In this document: in pieces, positions 35,565 through 45,517 of the stretch | Layout: every line of letters begins with the position of its first letter | Position numbering within the stretch: position 1 is the first letter of the stretch | From: Algorimicrobium echini | GTDB lineage: Bacteria > Bacteroidota > Bacteroidia > Flavobacteriales > Flavobacteriaceae | Direction: 5' to 3' | Length of the DNA stretch: 64,000 bases | Assembly: GCF_900115185.1 (NCBI RefSeq) | Contig: NZ_FOVN01000002.1 | Location: forward strand, 342,335-406,334 | Program-made: the position numbers and the translations under genes | Notes under the pieces: generated by a model | Seen by the model: only the letters and a program-made list of their open reading frames with translations | Database searches by the model: none | What the model was told of the DNA's origin: nothing

Positions 35565-35596
35565 CAAAGATTGTTAAAATAAATTGGTTATTCCAA
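35565..35596 (-). promoter_or_regulatory. hisLp: Probable his operon promoter
   Basis: On the minus strand TTG (35596-35594), 21 bases, AATCTTTG (35572-35565), one mismatch to TAnnTTTG. Transcription would begin about 10-15 bases before the leader ATG at 35545, as expected for an attenuated operon. Confidence 0.55.
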
Positions 35597-35624
35597 ATAA
35601 ACGACCATTTAATTTTTAAAACTC

Positions 35625-36440
35625 TTATTGGTTTCCTAAAATAATTGGTAATCCAGAATCACCAGATCCAATTATAATGGTCTTGCTATTAGGAGATTCA
35701 GACAATTTTACTGTCGCTTCAATCCCTTTATCCTGTAAAATTTTATCGTTTAATGATGCACTCAAAATTCTGTTAGCATCGGCTTTACCTTGTGCCTCAA
35801 TAATTACTTTTTCAGCTTCTTTTGCAGCTGTAACCAATCTAAACTCATATTCTAAAGATTCTTGCTCTTGTTTTAGTTTACGCTCAATTGCATCTTTAAT
35901 AGTTGGTGGTAAAGTTACATCACGCACTAAAACTTCATTTAATTGAATGTATTGATCGGACACAATTTTTTCTGTTTCTTCAAAAATTTCTTGTTGAATA
36001 GCGTCACGCTTACTTGAATATAATTGCTCTGGTGTATAGCGCCCAACCACAGATCTTGCTGCGGAACGAATAGCTGGCAATAACACACGTTCTTTATACA
36101 TTTCACTCTTTTCTTGATGTAATTTACCGAGACTTTCAAACGCTGGCTGAAACCAAACCGAAGCTTCTAATTTAATATCTAATCCGTTTGAAGATAGTAC
36201 GTTCATTTTTTCTAAAATCTCTTGTTGGCGTACTTCATAGATGTAAACTTTATTCCAAGGGGCCACAATGTGAAATCCCTCTCCAAGAGCTGGTTCGTCT
36301 GTTACAACACCATTATCAAAGGTTCTATAAAGCACACCTGCTTCACCAGAACCAATTGTTACCGCAGATTTAGCAACAAGAACAATTAAAATAACGAGTA
36401 CAATAATAATAGGTAATCCAATTTTGGGTAATTTTTCCAT
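35625..36440 (-). CDS. Prohibitin/SPFH (Band 7) membrane protein
   Basis: 271 residues. One N-terminal transmembrane helix (IGLPIIIVLVILIVLVAKSAVTI) anchors a Band 7 domain (VGSGEAGVLYRTF-like start, here IGSGEAGVLYRTF; RQQEILEKMNVLSSNGLDIKLEASVWFQ; RSAARSVVGRYTPEQLYSSKR), followed by a long coiled coil (KLKQEQESLEYEFRLVTAAKEAEKV) and a C-terminal segment ending IIIGSGDSGLPIILGNQ. Prohibitins form large ring assemblies in membranes and modulate proteases such as FtsH. It lies 11 bases after the VWA-like gene and is the last gene of that operon. Confidence 0.9.
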   Translation of the reverse strand: MEKLPKIGLPIIIVLVILIVLVAKSAVTIGSGEAGVLYRTFDNGVVTDEPALGEGFHIVAPWNKVYIYEVRQQEILEKMNVLSSNGLDIKLEASVWFQPAFESLGKLHQEKSEMYKERVLLPAIRSAARSVVGRYTPEQLYSSKRDAIQQEIFEETEKIVSDQYIQLNEVLVRDVTLPPTIKDAIERKLKQEQESLEYEFRLVTAAKEAEKVIIEAQGKADANRILSASLNDKILQDKGIEATVKLSESPNSKTIIIGSGDSGLPIILGNQ

Positions 36441-36451
36441 AGTTTTTTTAT

Positions 36452-38482
36452 TTAAATTAAACCTTTATACTTGCGGTAAAACCATTCAGCCGAAAGGGCT
36501 AAAATTACAAGACCTAACAAGTATTTCCAGTCTATCAAAGATACGGTTTTTTTAGTACTTCTCTCAATAGTGGCATAGCGATTATCGGTTAATAAATTCT
36601 GATTCAAAGTTGCTAATTGATCCTGAAAAAAGACACCACCACCTGTAGAGTTACCAACTTGTTGTAATTTGGTTATATCTGCATTTGTAAATTGCTGCTC
36701 AATGTTATAATCCAATATGGTAAAAGTTCCCGATTTGGATATGTTACTGGGATTTGCAGTTACTGTAAATTTATATTCGGATGCTGGCAAACTACTTAAA
36801 TCCACTTCATAATTATTATTTTTAAGAACTAAAGGTATTGTTTTACTTTCTTTAGATTCTTCATTTACAACTGTCATCGTTAAGGTTTCGCGATTGTCGA
36901 ACTCATAATTTTTATTGAAATATTGAGCCTGTAAAATTACGCTTGTATTACCATCATTGAAAGACTCATACGATAAACTTAACCGTTCTCGGCGTTTTTT
37001 AGATGCTAAATATTGCACTATTTTACCTATGAAATCATCAAAGTTTTTAAAATCACTGTGGTTTAAATAGCTTTGCGCGCGCCATTTCCATATATTTTCA
37101 CCAAGAAGTATAGCTTCCCTTCTAGTTTGACTTTCAAAACTCACTAATAAAGGTTTGTTTGTTGCAATACTGCCTATTTGTTTATATAACAGGGTTTGAA
37201 ATGGTACTTTCATATTAATATTTCCAAAGGAACCCTTTAATGGCGGATAGGATTCAAAAGCAACATCTGGCATAATAAATTCTGAATAATTAGTATTCAG
37301 AACCGGTAAATAATTTTCTGTTTGAAACACCTTATCATGCTGATAATTAGCACTAACACTATTTAAAAATTGCCAATTAGTTTGTGTTCCAGAAATAACA
37401 AATCGGTTTAAATTAGCTGTATTTAACTTATCAAAAACAGCTTTAAATTGCACATTGGGTTGGTATAAAATAGCTAATTGAAATTCATCTGCTTTCGATA
37501 AGAAATCGTTGGGTTTTAAAATACTAACTGTTCGTTGTTCATTCGTTTCAATACTTTTTTTAAGTGCGCCTAAATCTGGATGTAACAGATTGCTTATAAT
37601 AGCTATATTGGTTTGCTCATCAATAACTTCAATGGCAAAATTCTTCTTATTATTAGCCGTATTTTTTTCGTTAGCTATTGGTTGAATAGCTGCTTGGTAG
37701 GTAAAAACACCTATTTGGTTAGCGGTTAATGTCGTTTGAATAATTTTAGAATTGTTTGTTTTACTAAACGTTATCTTTTCAGAATACAATGTTGCATTAC
37801 CTGCGGAAATTTTAAATTCAGATACAATCGGTTCCTCACCATTATAAACCAAAATCACCTCAATGGGAAATTTATTTTTATAAAACGCATATTTATTGAC
37901 GTTTAGCTGTGCAATTTTTAAATCGGCATGCTGCGTGGTATCGCCTAAAACTATTGGATAAATAGGTTGTTTGTATCTTTTTGCCATATACTGGTAATCG
38001 TTACCAAAGGTTTGGTTCCCATCTGTAATAAGAACAGTTGGTGCAACCGTTGTTCTATAAATAGCGTCAAGATCTTTTAAAGCTTTAGAAATATTGGTCT
38101 GTTTGGTATTAAATTCAAGAGAGTCATTACGCGTTAAAGCATCACTAAACTTATAAAAATCGATATTAAATTTTTCATTTAGCTTTGTGTTAGTCTTTAA
38201 AGATTGAATAATTTGCTGAACATTTTCTGACTGATTTAAAAACTGAATAGAATTAGAGTCATCAATTGCAATAACCAAATTGGGTTTCTCATTGTAAAAG
38301 GTTTCAGATTCTAATTTCGGATTTACTAACAGTAATAATATCGAGAAAATGGTTACAAACCGTAAACCTGCCAAAACAATATTAGTTTTAGTTTGTTTTG
38401 ACTGGTATACATACTGAAAAAGCGCTAATAATAGCGCTATAATTCCAGATAAGATGATATAAATTATGGTTGAGTTAGCCAT
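36452..38482 (-). CDS. Large membrane protein with VWA-like domain
   Basis: 676 residues. Two N-terminal helices (IYIILSGIIALLLALFQYVY and LAGLRFVTIFSILLLLVNP) are followed by a VWA-like fold: NLVIAIDDSNSIQFLNQ carries the DxSxS MIDAS triad, and APTVLITDGNQTFGNDY the later conserved Asp. The middle 350 residues are beta-rich and extracytoplasmic, and a last helix (YLLGLVILALSAEWFYRKY) ends the chain. The layout is that of Bacteroidota BatA/BatB-related or CARF-like membrane proteins whose role is unclear. It lies 3 bases after fabG and 11 before the prohibitin gene, in one transcript. Confidence 0.8.
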   Translation of the reverse strand: MANSTIIYIILSGIIALLLALFQYVYQSKQTKTNIVLAGLRFVTIFSILLLLVNPKLESETFYNEKPNLVIAIDDSNSIQFLNQSENVQQIIQSLKTNTKLNEKFNIDFYKFSDALTRNDSLEFNTKQTNISKALKDLDAIYRTTVAPTVLITDGNQTFGNDYQYMAKRYKQPIYPIVLGDTTQHADLKIAQLNVNKYAFYKNKFPIEVILVYNGEEPIVSEFKISAGNATLYSEKITFSKTNNSKIIQTTLTANQIGVFTYQAAIQPIANEKNTANNKKNFAIEVIDEQTNIAIISNLLHPDLGALKKSIETNEQRTVSILKPNDFLSKADEFQLAILYQPNVQFKAVFDKLNTANLNRFVISGTQTNWQFLNSVSANYQHDKVFQTENYLPVLNTNYSEFIMPDVAFESYPPLKGSFGNINMKVPFQTLLYKQIGSIATNKPLLVSFESQTRREAILLGENIWKWRAQSYLNHSDFKNFDDFIGKIVQYLASKKRRERLSLSYESFNDGNTSVILQAQYFNKNYEFDNRETLTMTVVNEESKESKTIPLVLKNNNYEVDLSSLPASEYKFTVTANPSNISKSGTFTILDYNIEQQFTNADITKLQQVGNSTGGGVFFQDQLATLNQNLLTDNRYATIERSTKKTVSLIDWKYLLGLVILALSAEWFYRKYKGLI

Positions 38483-38485
38483 GGA

Positions 38486-39232
38486 TTATGTTAGCATACC
38501 ACCATCCACATTTAGTGTTTGTCCAGTAATATAGGCAGACATATCACTGGCTAAAAACACACATGCATTCGCAATATCTTCGGGTGTTCCTCCGCGTTTT
38601 AAAGGGATAGAATTTCGCCACCCTTTTACTGTTTCTTCATCTAATTTAGCCGTCATTTCGGTTTCAATAAACCCCGGAGCAATTACATTACTTCTTATAT
38701 TTCTTGAACCCAACTCTAAAGCAACCGATTTTGAGAATCCAATTATACCAGCTTTAGAAGCTGCATAATTTGTTTGACCAGCATTTCCTTTAACACCAAC
38801 TACGGAACTCATATTAATAATTGATCCTTTGCGTTGTTTAAGCATGGTACGCTGGACTGCTTTTGTCATATTAAATACCGATTTTAAATTGACTTCAATA
38901 ACTTTATCAAAATCATCTTCACTTAAGCGCATGAGTAGGTTATCCTTGGTTATTCCAGCATTGTTAACTAAAATATCTATACTACCAAACTCATTAGCAA
39001 CAGCTTCTGCTAATTGTTGAGCTTCGTCAAAACTAGCTGCATTACTTTTATATCCTTTGGCTTTAATACCAAGAGCATTCAGTTCATTTTCAAGTTCGTT
39101 TGCGGCTTCAACTGACGAACTATAAGTAAAAGCGACATTAGCACCTTGCTGTGCAAAAACTTCGGCAATGCCGCGACCAATTCCTCTACTGGCTCCTGTA
39201 ATTATGGCTGTTTTACCTTCTAATAATTTCAT
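38486..39232 (-). CDS. fabG: 3-oxoacyl-[acyl-carrier-protein] reductase
   Basis: 248 residues, classical SDR. Nucleotide motif TGASRGIGRGIAEVFA (12-27), NNAGIT, catalytic Ser in NMSSVVGVKGN, Tyr/Lys in YAASKAG, and the C-terminal SDMSAYITGQTLNVDGGM that is typical of FabG tetramers. It reduces 3-oxoacyl-ACP with NADPH in each round of fatty acid synthesis. It has its own promoter at 39260-39287 and is the first gene of the fabG, VWA, prohibitin operon. Confidence 0.94.
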   Translation of the reverse strand: MKLLEGKTAIITGASRGIGRGIAEVFAQQGANVAFTYSSSVEAANELENELNALGIKAKGYKSNAASFDEAQQLAEAVANEFGSIDILVNNAGITKDNLLMRLSEDDFDKVIEVNLKSVFNMTKAVQRTMLKQRKGSIINMSSVVGVKGNAGQTNYAASKAGIIGFSKSVALELGSRNIRSNVIAPGFIETEMTAKLDEETVKGWRNSIPLKRGGTPEDIANACVFLASDMSAYITGQTLNVDGGMLT

Positions 39233-39259
39233 AATTGAGTAATGTGATTAGTTGTTTGT

Positions 39260-39287
39260 CAAATATAATAAATACAAGTTGCATCAA
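39260..39287 (-). promoter_or_regulatory. Bacteroidota-type promoter for fabG
   Basis: On the minus strand TTG (39287-39285), 17 bases, TATATTTG (39267-39260), exact consensus, 27 bases before the ATG. It lies directly after the sucD terminator. Confidence 0.75.
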
Positions 39288-39291
39288 ATAA

Positions 39292-39321
39292 AAAAACCTT
39301 ACAAGATTTTGTAAGGTTTTT
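39292..39321. terminator. Intrinsic terminator of sucD
   Basis: AAAACCTTACAA, loop GATT, TTGTAAGGTTTT (39293-39304 and 39309-39320). On the minus strand it is followed by a run of T residues; the arms are A/T-flanked on both sides so it can act in both directions. Confidence 0.88.
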
Positions 39322-39342
39322 AACAGTTTTTTGAGTCAGAAA

Positions 39343-40215
39343 TTAACCCATTACTTCTTTTACTTTCTTGCCTATTTCTGCAGGAGAATCTACTACGTGA
39401 ATACCACATTCTCTCATTATTTTCTTTTTAGCTTGGGCTGTATCATCACTACCACCAACAATTGCACCAGCATGTCCCATAGTACGTCCTGCAGGAGCAG
39501 TTTCGCCAGCAATAAATCCTATAACAGGTTTTTTACTTCCACTTGCTTTATACCATTGTGCAGCATCAGCTTCTAATTGACCACCAATTTCACCAATCAT
39601 AACAACAGCTTCTGTTTCTGGATCGTTAATTAACAACTCAATAGCTTCTTTAGTTGTTGTTCCTATTATAGGATCACCACCAATACCTATAGCAGTTGTA
39701 ATACCTAGGCCTTGTTTTACCACTTGATCTGCAGCTTCATATGTTAATGTACCAGATTTGGAAACAATACCTACTTTTCCTTTTTTGAAAACAAAACCAG
39801 GCATAATCCCTACTTTGGCTTCACCTGGAGTAATAACACCTGGGCAATTAGGACCAATTAATCTGCAATCTTTGTCTTTAATATAGTCCGCAGCTTTTAT
39901 CATATCAGCTACAGGAATACCTTCTGTAATAGTGATAATAACTTTTATTCCAGCATTGGCTGCTTCCATAATTGCGTCTGCAGCAAAAGCTGGTGGTACA
40001 AAAATAATAGTTGTATCAGCACCTACTTTATCAACAGCTTCTTGAACTGTATTAAAAACCGGTTTATCTAAATGGGACTGACCACCTTTACCTGGTGTAA
40101 CTCCACCTACAACATTGGTTCCATATTCAATCATCTGTCCGGCATGAAATGTTCCTTCACTACCCGTAAATCCTTGAACTATTATCTTTGAATTCTTATT
40201 AACTAAAACGCTCAT
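39343..40215 (-). CDS. sucD: Succinyl-CoA synthetase, alpha subunit
   Basis: 290 residues. CoA-binding Rossmann domain with [21 protein letters not shown] (13-33) and the [12 protein letters not shown] segment; the ligase part has the conserved [24 protein letters not shown] and the active-site phospho-histidine in [13 protein letters not shown]. It couples succinyl-CoA cleavage to ATP/GTP synthesis in the TCA cycle together with SucC, which is not in the window. It is the last gene after the NTF2-like gene but also has its own -7 element at 40249-40256. Confidence 0.96.
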   Translation of the reverse strand: MSVLVNKNSKIIVQGFTGSEGTFHAGQMIEYGTNVVGGVTPGKGGQSHLDKPVFNTVQEAVDKVGADTTIIFVPPAFAADAIMEAANAGIKVIITITEGIPVADMIKAADYIKDKDCRLIGPNCPGVITPGEAKVGIMPGFVFKKGKVGIVSKSGTLTYEAADQVVKQGLGITTAIGIGGDPIIGTTTKEAIELLINDPETEAVVMIGEIGGQLEADAAQWYKASGSKKPVIGFIAGETAPAGRTMGHAGAIVGGSDDTAQAKKKIMRECGIHVVDSPAEIGKKVKEVMG

Positions 40216-40248
40216 TTAAGTTTGATTTTTTATGTTTTTAAAACGTGA

Positions 40249-40256
40249 CAAAAGTA
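40249..40256 (-). promoter_or_regulatory. -7 element of a sucD promoter
   Basis: TACTTTTG on the minus strand, exact TAnnTTTG match, 33 bases before the sucD ATG. No clear TTG at the usual distance. Confidence 0.5.
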
Positions 40257-40285
40257 ATGTTTTGCCACCTATTAGTAAAGTGTTT

Positions 40286-40693
40286 TTATATTTTTATTTC
40301 TGAATAGGCATCTGAATCTAAACTATCTGTATCTGCTGGTTGGCTTATTTCAAAAGAACGATAAATTTTGTTGTCTTTAATATGATGGATACAAATGTAA
40401 TGAGCTATTGGCATTTCATCAGATTCAGACTCAATTGTGTTTGCAAATAATGTGTAACGAACCGTAACAACCTCTTTTTCTGATAACAAATGTGTTATTT
40501 CAAATCGTAAATGATTATAGGATTCTCTGACTCCTCTAAAAAAAGCAGAAACACCTTTAAAATCCATTTCAGTATAACCTTTACTACTATTCCAATGTAT
40601 GATACATTCTTTATGATAAAAAGTATCAATTAGGCTAGCATCATTTGATAAATCGGATTCGTAAAATGATTTAATAAGTGCTTTTGCTGTCAT
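40286..40693 (-). CDS. SnoaL/NTF2-like domain protein
   Basis: 135 residues. One NTF2-like cone-shaped domain: N-terminal helices (KALIKSFYESDLSNDASLIDTFYHKECIIHW), then a curved sheet (LRFEITHLLSEKEVVTVRYTLFA, IAHYICIHHIKDNKIYRSFEISQ). Such domains bind small ligands or act as isomerases/hydrolases; no catalytic Asp/His pair is certain. Its start directly abuts the lpxD2 stop, so it belongs to the lipid A transcript. Function unknown. Confidence 0.75.
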   Translation of the reverse strand: MTAKALIKSFYESDLSNDASLIDTFYHKECIIHWNSSKGYTEMDFKGVSAFFRGVRESYNHLRFEITHLLSEKEVVTVRYTLFANTIESESDEMPIAHYICIHHIKDNKIYRSFEISQPADTDSLDSDAYSEIKI

Positions 40694-41629
40694 TTATTTA
40701 TTTTTTAATTGCTCTATTATTTTAGGAATCTGCTTTATAGATGCCATTTCTTTCATAACCGAACGTGCTTCTTGAGCTGGTGTTCCCCAATAAGTTTTTT
40801 GTCCTGACAAGGATTTACTAATACCAGATTGTGCATGAATGATGGCTTTAGCACCAATAGTTATTCCACTAGCACAACCCACTTGCCCCCAAATAGTAAC
40901 CTCATCCTCTATTACAACACAACCTGCAATACCGACTTGCGATGCTATGAGACATTTTTTTCCAATTACGGTATCATGACCTATTTGAATTTGATTATCC
41001 AATTTAGAGCCTTCACCTATTGTGGTATCGCCAGTTACGCCTCTATCTATTGTGCAAAGTGCACCAATATCTACATAATCCTTAATTACCACGCGACCAC
41101 CAGAAATTAAGGGGTCAAAACCTTCAGGACGTTTTTTGTAATAAAACGCACTGGCACCCAAAACGGTTCCAGCATGTATAGTAACATTATTACCAATAAT
41201 AGTGTCATCATAAATTGTTACATTGGCGTGAATCGTACAATTATCACCAATAACAACGTTGTTACCAATAAAACAATTTGGTTGAATAACAGTATTTTCA
41301 CCTATTACTGCTGAATCCGTAATTGCCGATGCTGCTGATTTGAATGGTCTAAAATGTTTGGTAAGTTTATTGAAATCGCGGAAGGGATCGTCACTAATTA
41401 AAAGTGCTTTCCCTTCAGGACAATTAACTTCTTTATTAATTAGAACTATTGTTGCAGCAGAGGCTAAAGCTTTATCATAATATTTTGGATGATCTACAAA
41501 AACAATATCTCCAGGTTCTACAACGTGAATTTCATTCATTCCAAGCACAGGAAAATTAGCATTTCCAATGAATGTTGCATCAATTAATGAGGCAATCTCA
41601 TCTAATGTATGTGGTTTTGGAAATTTCAC
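40694..41629 (-). CDS. LpxD-like UDP-3-O-acylglucosamine N-acyltransferase paralogue
   Basis: 311 residues, GTG start at 41629. An N-terminal domain (1-100) like the uridine-binding part of LpxD precedes a left-handed beta-helix of hexapeptide repeats ([20 protein letters not shown] and on). The catalytic His of LpxD appears in QIQIGHDTV. However a second His of LpxD is replaced here (GCASGITIG, where the LpxD at 44464 has GIAGHLTIG). It could be an N-acyltransferase for another nucleotide sugar or an alternative acyl chain. Second LpxD-like gene within 4 kb, after efp; the same duplication is familiar in Flavobacteriia. Confidence 0.85.
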   Translation of the reverse strand: MKFPKPHTLDEIASLIDATFIGNANFPVLGMNEIHVVEPGDIVFVDHPKYYDKALASAATIVLINKEVNCPEGKALLISDDPFRDFNKLTKHFRPFKSAASAITDSAVIGENTVIQPNCFIGNNVVIGDNCTIHANVTIYDDTIIGNNVTIHAGTVLGASAFYYKKRPEGFDPLISGGRVVIKDYVDIGALCTIDRGVTGDTTIGEGSKLDNQIQIGHDTVIGKKCLIASQVGIAGCVVIEDEVTIWGQVGCASGITIGAKAIIHAQSGISKSLSGQKTYWGTPAQEARSVMKEMASIKQIPKIIEQLKNK

Positions 41630-41631
41630 AA

Positions 41632-42198
41632 TTATTCTTTTACGCGCTCTTTGTAAGTTCCCTTATCAGTTTCCACTTTAATTTTATCGCCTTCATTTAT
41701 AAAAAGCGGTACATTAACCTCTGCTCCCGTTTCAACCGTTGCTGGTTTGGTAGCATTTGTTGCTGTATTTCCTTTAACACCTGGCTCTGTATGTGTTACT
41801 TCTAAAATAACACTTGCTGGCATTTCTACAGAAAGTGGCATGTTGTCTTCTGTATTAATTAATACGGTTACAACTTCACCTTCCTTCATTAAATCTGGTC
41901 TATCTAAAGCGGCTTCTAATAATCGTATTTGGGTATAATCTTCCTGATTCATAAAGTGGTAAAATTCACCATCGTGATATAAAAATTGAAATTTATGTGT
42001 TTCTACACGAACGTCTTCAATTTTATGTCCTGCGGAAAAGGTGTTTTCTAATACTTTTCCAGAAGTAACACTTTTCATTTTTGTTCTTACAAATGCAGGA
42101 CCCTTACCAGGTTTTACATGTAAAAATTCGATTATTTTATAAATATCATGATTATAACGAATACATAATCCGTTGCGAATATCTGATGTTGTTGCCAT
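41632..42198 (-). CDS. efp: Translation elongation factor P
   Basis: 188 residues, three beta-barrel domains. The domain I loop carries the target lysine Lys32 in [12 protein letters not shown], corresponding to the E. coli residue that is beta-lysylated; domain III has the conserved [15 protein letters not shown] and [25 protein letters not shown] segments. EF-P relieves ribosome stalling at polyproline. Whether the lysine is modified here is unknown, since no epmA/epmB or equivalent is seen. Embedded in the lpx operon, 2 bases before the LpxD-like gene, a common arrangement in Flavobacteriia. Confidence 0.97.
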   Translation of the reverse strand: MATTSDIRNGLCIRYNHDIYKIIEFLHVKPGKGPAFVRTKMKSVTSGKVLENTFSAGHKIEDVRVETHKFQFLYHDGEFYHFMNQEDYTQIRLLEAALDRPDLMKEGEVVTVLINTEDNMPLSVEMPASVILEVTHTEPGVKGNTATNATKPATVETGAEVNVPLFINEGDKIKVETDKGTYKERVKE

Positions 42199-42215
42199 TT
42201 TACTTATTTATTTTT

Positions 42216-43001
42216 TTAATTAGATTTGAAGTACCCTTTCATAATACCACGTTGCGAATCTTTTATGAATTGCAATATTTCATCACGTTCATGGGTTGCT
42301 TCCATTTCAGCTTCTATAATTTCAGCTGCTTGAGTATTGTTGTAATTTTTTTGGTATAATATTCTATAGATATCTTGAATATCTCTAATTTTTTCGGTTG
42401 AAAAACCACGACGTCTTAAACCAACTGAGTTTATTCCTACATAAGATAATGGTTCCCGTGCCGCTTTAACAAAAGGTGGGACATCTTTTCTAACTAAAGA
42501 ACCACCTGTTACAAAGGCATGATTTCCTATAGAACAAAACTGGTGTACAGCTGTCATACCTGCAAGAACTACATAATCGCCAACTGTAATATGTCCTGCT
42601 AATGTACTATTGTTTGAAAAAATACAATTTTTACCAACAATACAATCGTGAGCAATGTGGCAATAGGCCATAATGAGACAATTATCGCCAATTACGGTTT
42701 TCATTCTATCTGTGGTTCCTCTGTTTATAGTAACACATTCTCTAATGGTTACATTATCTCCTATCTCTACAGTAGTATCTTCATCTTTATATTTTAAATC
42801 TTGTGGAGTTGCTGAAATAACAGCACCTGGAAAAATGTTACAATTTTTACCAATTCGAGCGCCTTCCATAATGGTAACGTTACTTCCAATCCAAGTACCT
42901 TCACCAATAATAACATTATTATGAATAGTCGTAAATGGGTCTATAACAACATTCTTGGCTATTTTGGCTCCAGGATGTACGTAAGCTAGTGGTTGATTCA
43001 T
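42216..43001 (-). CDS. lpxA: UDP-N-acetylglucosamine acyltransferase
   Basis: 261 residues. Left-handed beta-helix of hexapeptide repeats (HPGAKIAKNVVIDPFTTIHNNVIIGEGTWIGSNV) with the catalytic His in MAYCHIAHDCIVG and the C-terminal helical domain (IRDIQDIYRILYQKNYNNTQA). It transfers a 3-hydroxyacyl chain from ACP to UDP-GlcNAc, the first step of lipid A synthesis. It follows lpxC/fabZ by 66 bases and precedes efp by 17. Confidence 0.96.
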   Translation of the reverse strand: MNQPLAYVHPGAKIAKNVVIDPFTTIHNNVIIGEGTWIGSNVTIMEGARIGKNCNIFPGAVISATPQDLKYKDEDTTVEIGDNVTIRECVTINRGTTDRMKTVIGDNCLIMAYCHIAHDCIVGKNCIFSNNSTLAGHITVGDYVVLAGMTAVHQFCSIGNHAFVTGGSLVRKDVPPFVKAAREPLSYVGINSVGLRRRGFSTEKIRDIQDIYRILYQKNYNNTQAAEIIEAEMEATHERDEILQFIKDSQRGIMKGYFKSN

Positions 43002-43067
43002 TTTTATACTAGAATTAATTTATTGGTAAAATTATTTAACAGATTGTATTACTAAAGCTGTTTATTA

Positions 43068-44477
43068 CTATTCTTTAACTTTTGAAATTTGGGCCATTAA
43101 TTCCGCTTCTGCACATAATTTCCCATTAGCATAAGCATAACCTTGCATATGGCAAATACCACGACGAATTGGTGAAATTAGATCGCATTTAAAAATCAAC
43201 GTATCTCCTGGTACTACCTTTTGTTTGAATTTCACGTTATCTATTTTCATAAAGAATGTTAGATAATTTTCAGGATCTGGAACTGTGCTTAATACTAAAA
43301 TCCCTCCTGTTTGTGCCATAGCTTCTACAATTAGAACTCCTGGCATAACTGGTGCTCCTGGAAAGTGACCCGCGAAAAAAGGTTCATTCATGGTGACGTT
43401 TTTCATACCTATGACACCAGAATCTGTTAACTCGAATATTTTGTCAATTAATAAAAAAGGCTGTCGGTGTGGCAGCATATTCATGATTTGATTCACATCC
43501 ATTAAAGGCTCCTGATTCAAATCGATATTTGGCACGTTATTGCGACGCTCATTTTTAATGATTTTAGACATTTTTTTGGCAAATTGTGTATTTACAAAAT
43601 GACCTGGCTTATTAGCTATAACTTTACCTTTTATATGTGTTTTTATTAATGCTAAATCGCCAATTACATCTAATAACTTATGTCTTGCTGCCTCATTAGG
43701 ATGGTGTAGCGTTAAATTATCCAAAATACCATTTGGTTTAATGGCAATGGTATCTTTTTTAAATGCTACTTTTAGTTTTTCCATGGTTTCGTTAGACAAT
43801 TCTTTATCTACATAAACAATGGCATTGTTTAAGTCACCACCTTTTATGAGTCCATGTTCTAAAAGTGTTTCAATTTCATGAAGAAAACTAAACGTTCTAG
43901 AATCAGATATCTCATCTTTAAATTCAGACATGTTTTTAATGGATGCATTTTGAGTTCCTAAAACTTTAGTTCCAAAATCCACCATTGTGGTAACCTGATA
44001 CTCTTTAGAAGGCATGACTAAAATTTCACTGCCAGACTCCTCATCCGTATAAGAAATAACATCGGTTACTTCGTAAGCTTCTCTGAAAGCATCTTGTTCT
44101 AAAACACCTGCTTTTTCAATAGCTTCAACAAAAAATTTAGACGAGCCATCCATTATTGGTGGTTCGGCTGCATTTAGTTCTAAAATGGCATTATCAATAT
44201 CCATACCTACCAAAGCAGCTAACACATGCTCACAGGTTTGAATAATAACACCATTTTTTTCTAGACAAGTACCACGTTGCGTGTTGGTAACGTAGGTAGC
44301 ATCGGCTTCAATTAAAGGGCTACCCTCTAAATCAATGCGTTTAAAAGCAAAGCCAGAATTTACTGGCGCTGGTTTAAATGTTAAGGTTACATCATTACCA
44401 GTATGCAAACCAACACCTTTAAGCGTCACGCTGCTGGCTATGGTTTTCTGTTTGATATCCGTATTAATTATTCCCAT
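43068..44477 (-). CDS. lpxC/fabZ: Bifunctional UDP-3-O-acyl-N-acetylglucosamine deacetylase / 3-hydroxyacyl-ACP dehydratase
   Basis: 469 residues, a Bacteroidota-specific fusion. LpxC (about 1-310) has [21 protein letters not shown], the zinc-ligand His in TCEHVLAAL and later His/Asp in [25 protein letters not shown]. FabZ (about 325-469) has [20 protein letters not shown] and the catalytic His in [20 protein letters not shown]. LpxC commits UDP-GlcNAc to lipid A; FabZ dehydrates 3-hydroxyacyl-ACP and competes for the same precursor, so fusion could balance the two. It overlaps lpxD by 14 bases. Confidence 0.97.
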   Translation of the reverse strand: MGIINTDIKQKTIASSVTLKGVGLHTGNDVTLTFKPAPVNSGFAFKRIDLEGSPLIEADATYVTNTQRGTCLEKNGVIIQTCEHVLAALVGMDIDNAILELNAAEPPIMDGSSKFFVEAIEKAGVLEQDAFREAYEVTDVISYTDEESGSEILVMPSKEYQVTTMVDFGTKVLGTQNASIKNMSEFKDEISDSRTFSFLHEIETLLEHGLIKGGDLNNAIVYVDKELSNETMEKLKVAFKKDTIAIKPNGILDNLTLHHPNEAARHKLLDVIGDLALIKTHIKGKVIANKPGHFVNTQFAKKMSKIIKNERRNNVPNIDLNQEPLMDVNQIMNMLPHRQPFLLIDKIFELTDSGVIGMKNVTMNEPFFAGHFPGAPVMPGVLIVEAMAQTGGILVLSTVPDPENYLTFFMKIDNVKFKQKVVPGDTLIFKCDLISPIRRGICHMQGYAYANGKLCAEAELMAQISKVKE

Positions 44478-45492
44478 CTACTTTTTTTTCTAATTCAATT
44501 ATATTTTTAACAATTTTAGGCAAGTTCTTAAAGTGAACATAAGACTTATTCCAATCGCTGTAACCAAATGAAGGAGAGCCTTGTAAAATTTCGTTGTCTT
44601 TGATGTTTTTACCAATACCTGATTGGGCCTGAATTTTAACATTGTTTCCTATTGTTAAATGTCCAGCAATACCAACTTGTCCTCCTATTTGGCAATTTTC
44701 GCCTATTTTAGTGGAACCTGCAACACCAGTTTGTGCGGCTATTACCGTGTTTTTTCCAATTTCCACATTATGTGCTATTTGAATTTGGTTATCCAATTTA
44801 ACACCTTTTCTAATAATGGTAGATCCTAACGTGGCACGATCTATAGTGGTAGCGGCTCCAATATCTACAAAATCTTCCAAAATAACATTTCCTATTTGTG
44901 GGACTTTGTTGTATTCACCTTTTTCATTTGGCGTAAAACCAAATCCATCTGCTCCAATTATTGCTCCGGAATTAATAACACAATACGAACCAACTAAACA
45001 ATCTGAATAAATTTTTACACCTGCAAAAACGACCGTGTTATCTTTAATAACAACATTATCTCCAATGTAACTATTTGGAAAAATTTTAACGTTATCGCCA
45101 ATTTCCACATGATTGCCTATATAGGAAAAAGCGCCAATGTAAACGTTATCGCCTATTTTTGAAGAATCTGAAATATGTGTTGGTTGTTCAATTCCTGATT
45201 TATTTAACTTTACTTGATTGTAATATTCCAATAATTTAGAAAATGCTTTATAGGCATCTTCTACTTTAATTAAAGTAGTATGTATTTCCTTTTCGGGTAT
45301 AAAGCTTTTATTAACAATAGTAATAGAGGCTTTAGTTGTATATATATAAGGTGTGTATTTAGGATTAGAGAGAAAGGTTAAAGCGCCTGCCGCTCCTTCT
45401 TCAATTTTGGATAATCTGGAAACTTCTACGCTAGAGTCGCCAACAATTTCACCTTCTAATATACCTGCTATTTGTTCTGCTGTAAAATTCAT
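44464..45492 (-). CDS. lpxD: UDP-3-O-acylglucosamine N-acyltransferase
   Basis: 342 residues from ATG 45492; a TTG nine bases further upstream is less likely. The N-terminal uridine-binding domain (1-100) is followed by a left-handed beta-helix ([20 protein letters not shown]) with the catalytic His in [11 protein letters not shown] and the second conserved His in GIAGHLTIG; a C-terminal helix ([19 protein letters not shown]) is the ACP-contact helix of LpxD. It adds the second hydroxyacyl chain to UDP-3-O-acyl-glucosamine. First of the lpx genes, 25 bases after the HD gene, overlapping lpxC/fabZ by 14 bases. Confidence 0.95.
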   Translation of the reverse strand: MNFTAEQIAGILEGEIVGDSSVEVSRLSKIEEGAAGALTFLSNPKYTPYIYTTKASITIVNKSFIPEKEIHTTLIKVEDAYKAFSKLLEYYNQVKLNKSGIEQPTHISDSSKIGDNVYIGAFSYIGNHVEIGDNVKIFPNSYIGDNVVIKDNTVVFAGVKIYSDCLVGSYCVINSGAIIGADGFGFTPNEKGEYNKVPQIGNVILEDFVDIGAATTIDRATLGSTIIRKGVKLDNQIQIAHNVEIGKNTVIAAQTGVAGSTKIGENCQIGGQVGIAGHLTIGNNVKIQAQSGIGKNIKDNEILQGSPSFGYSDWNKSYVHFKNLPKIVKNIIELEKKVDGNN

Positions 45493-45517
45493 TGAAAGCA
45501 AAAATAGAAAAAATGTA

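Noticed and set aside
41632-42198. Search for EF-P modification genes (epmA, epmB, earP) next to efp
   Set aside because: None lies in the window; the modification state of Lys32 remains open.
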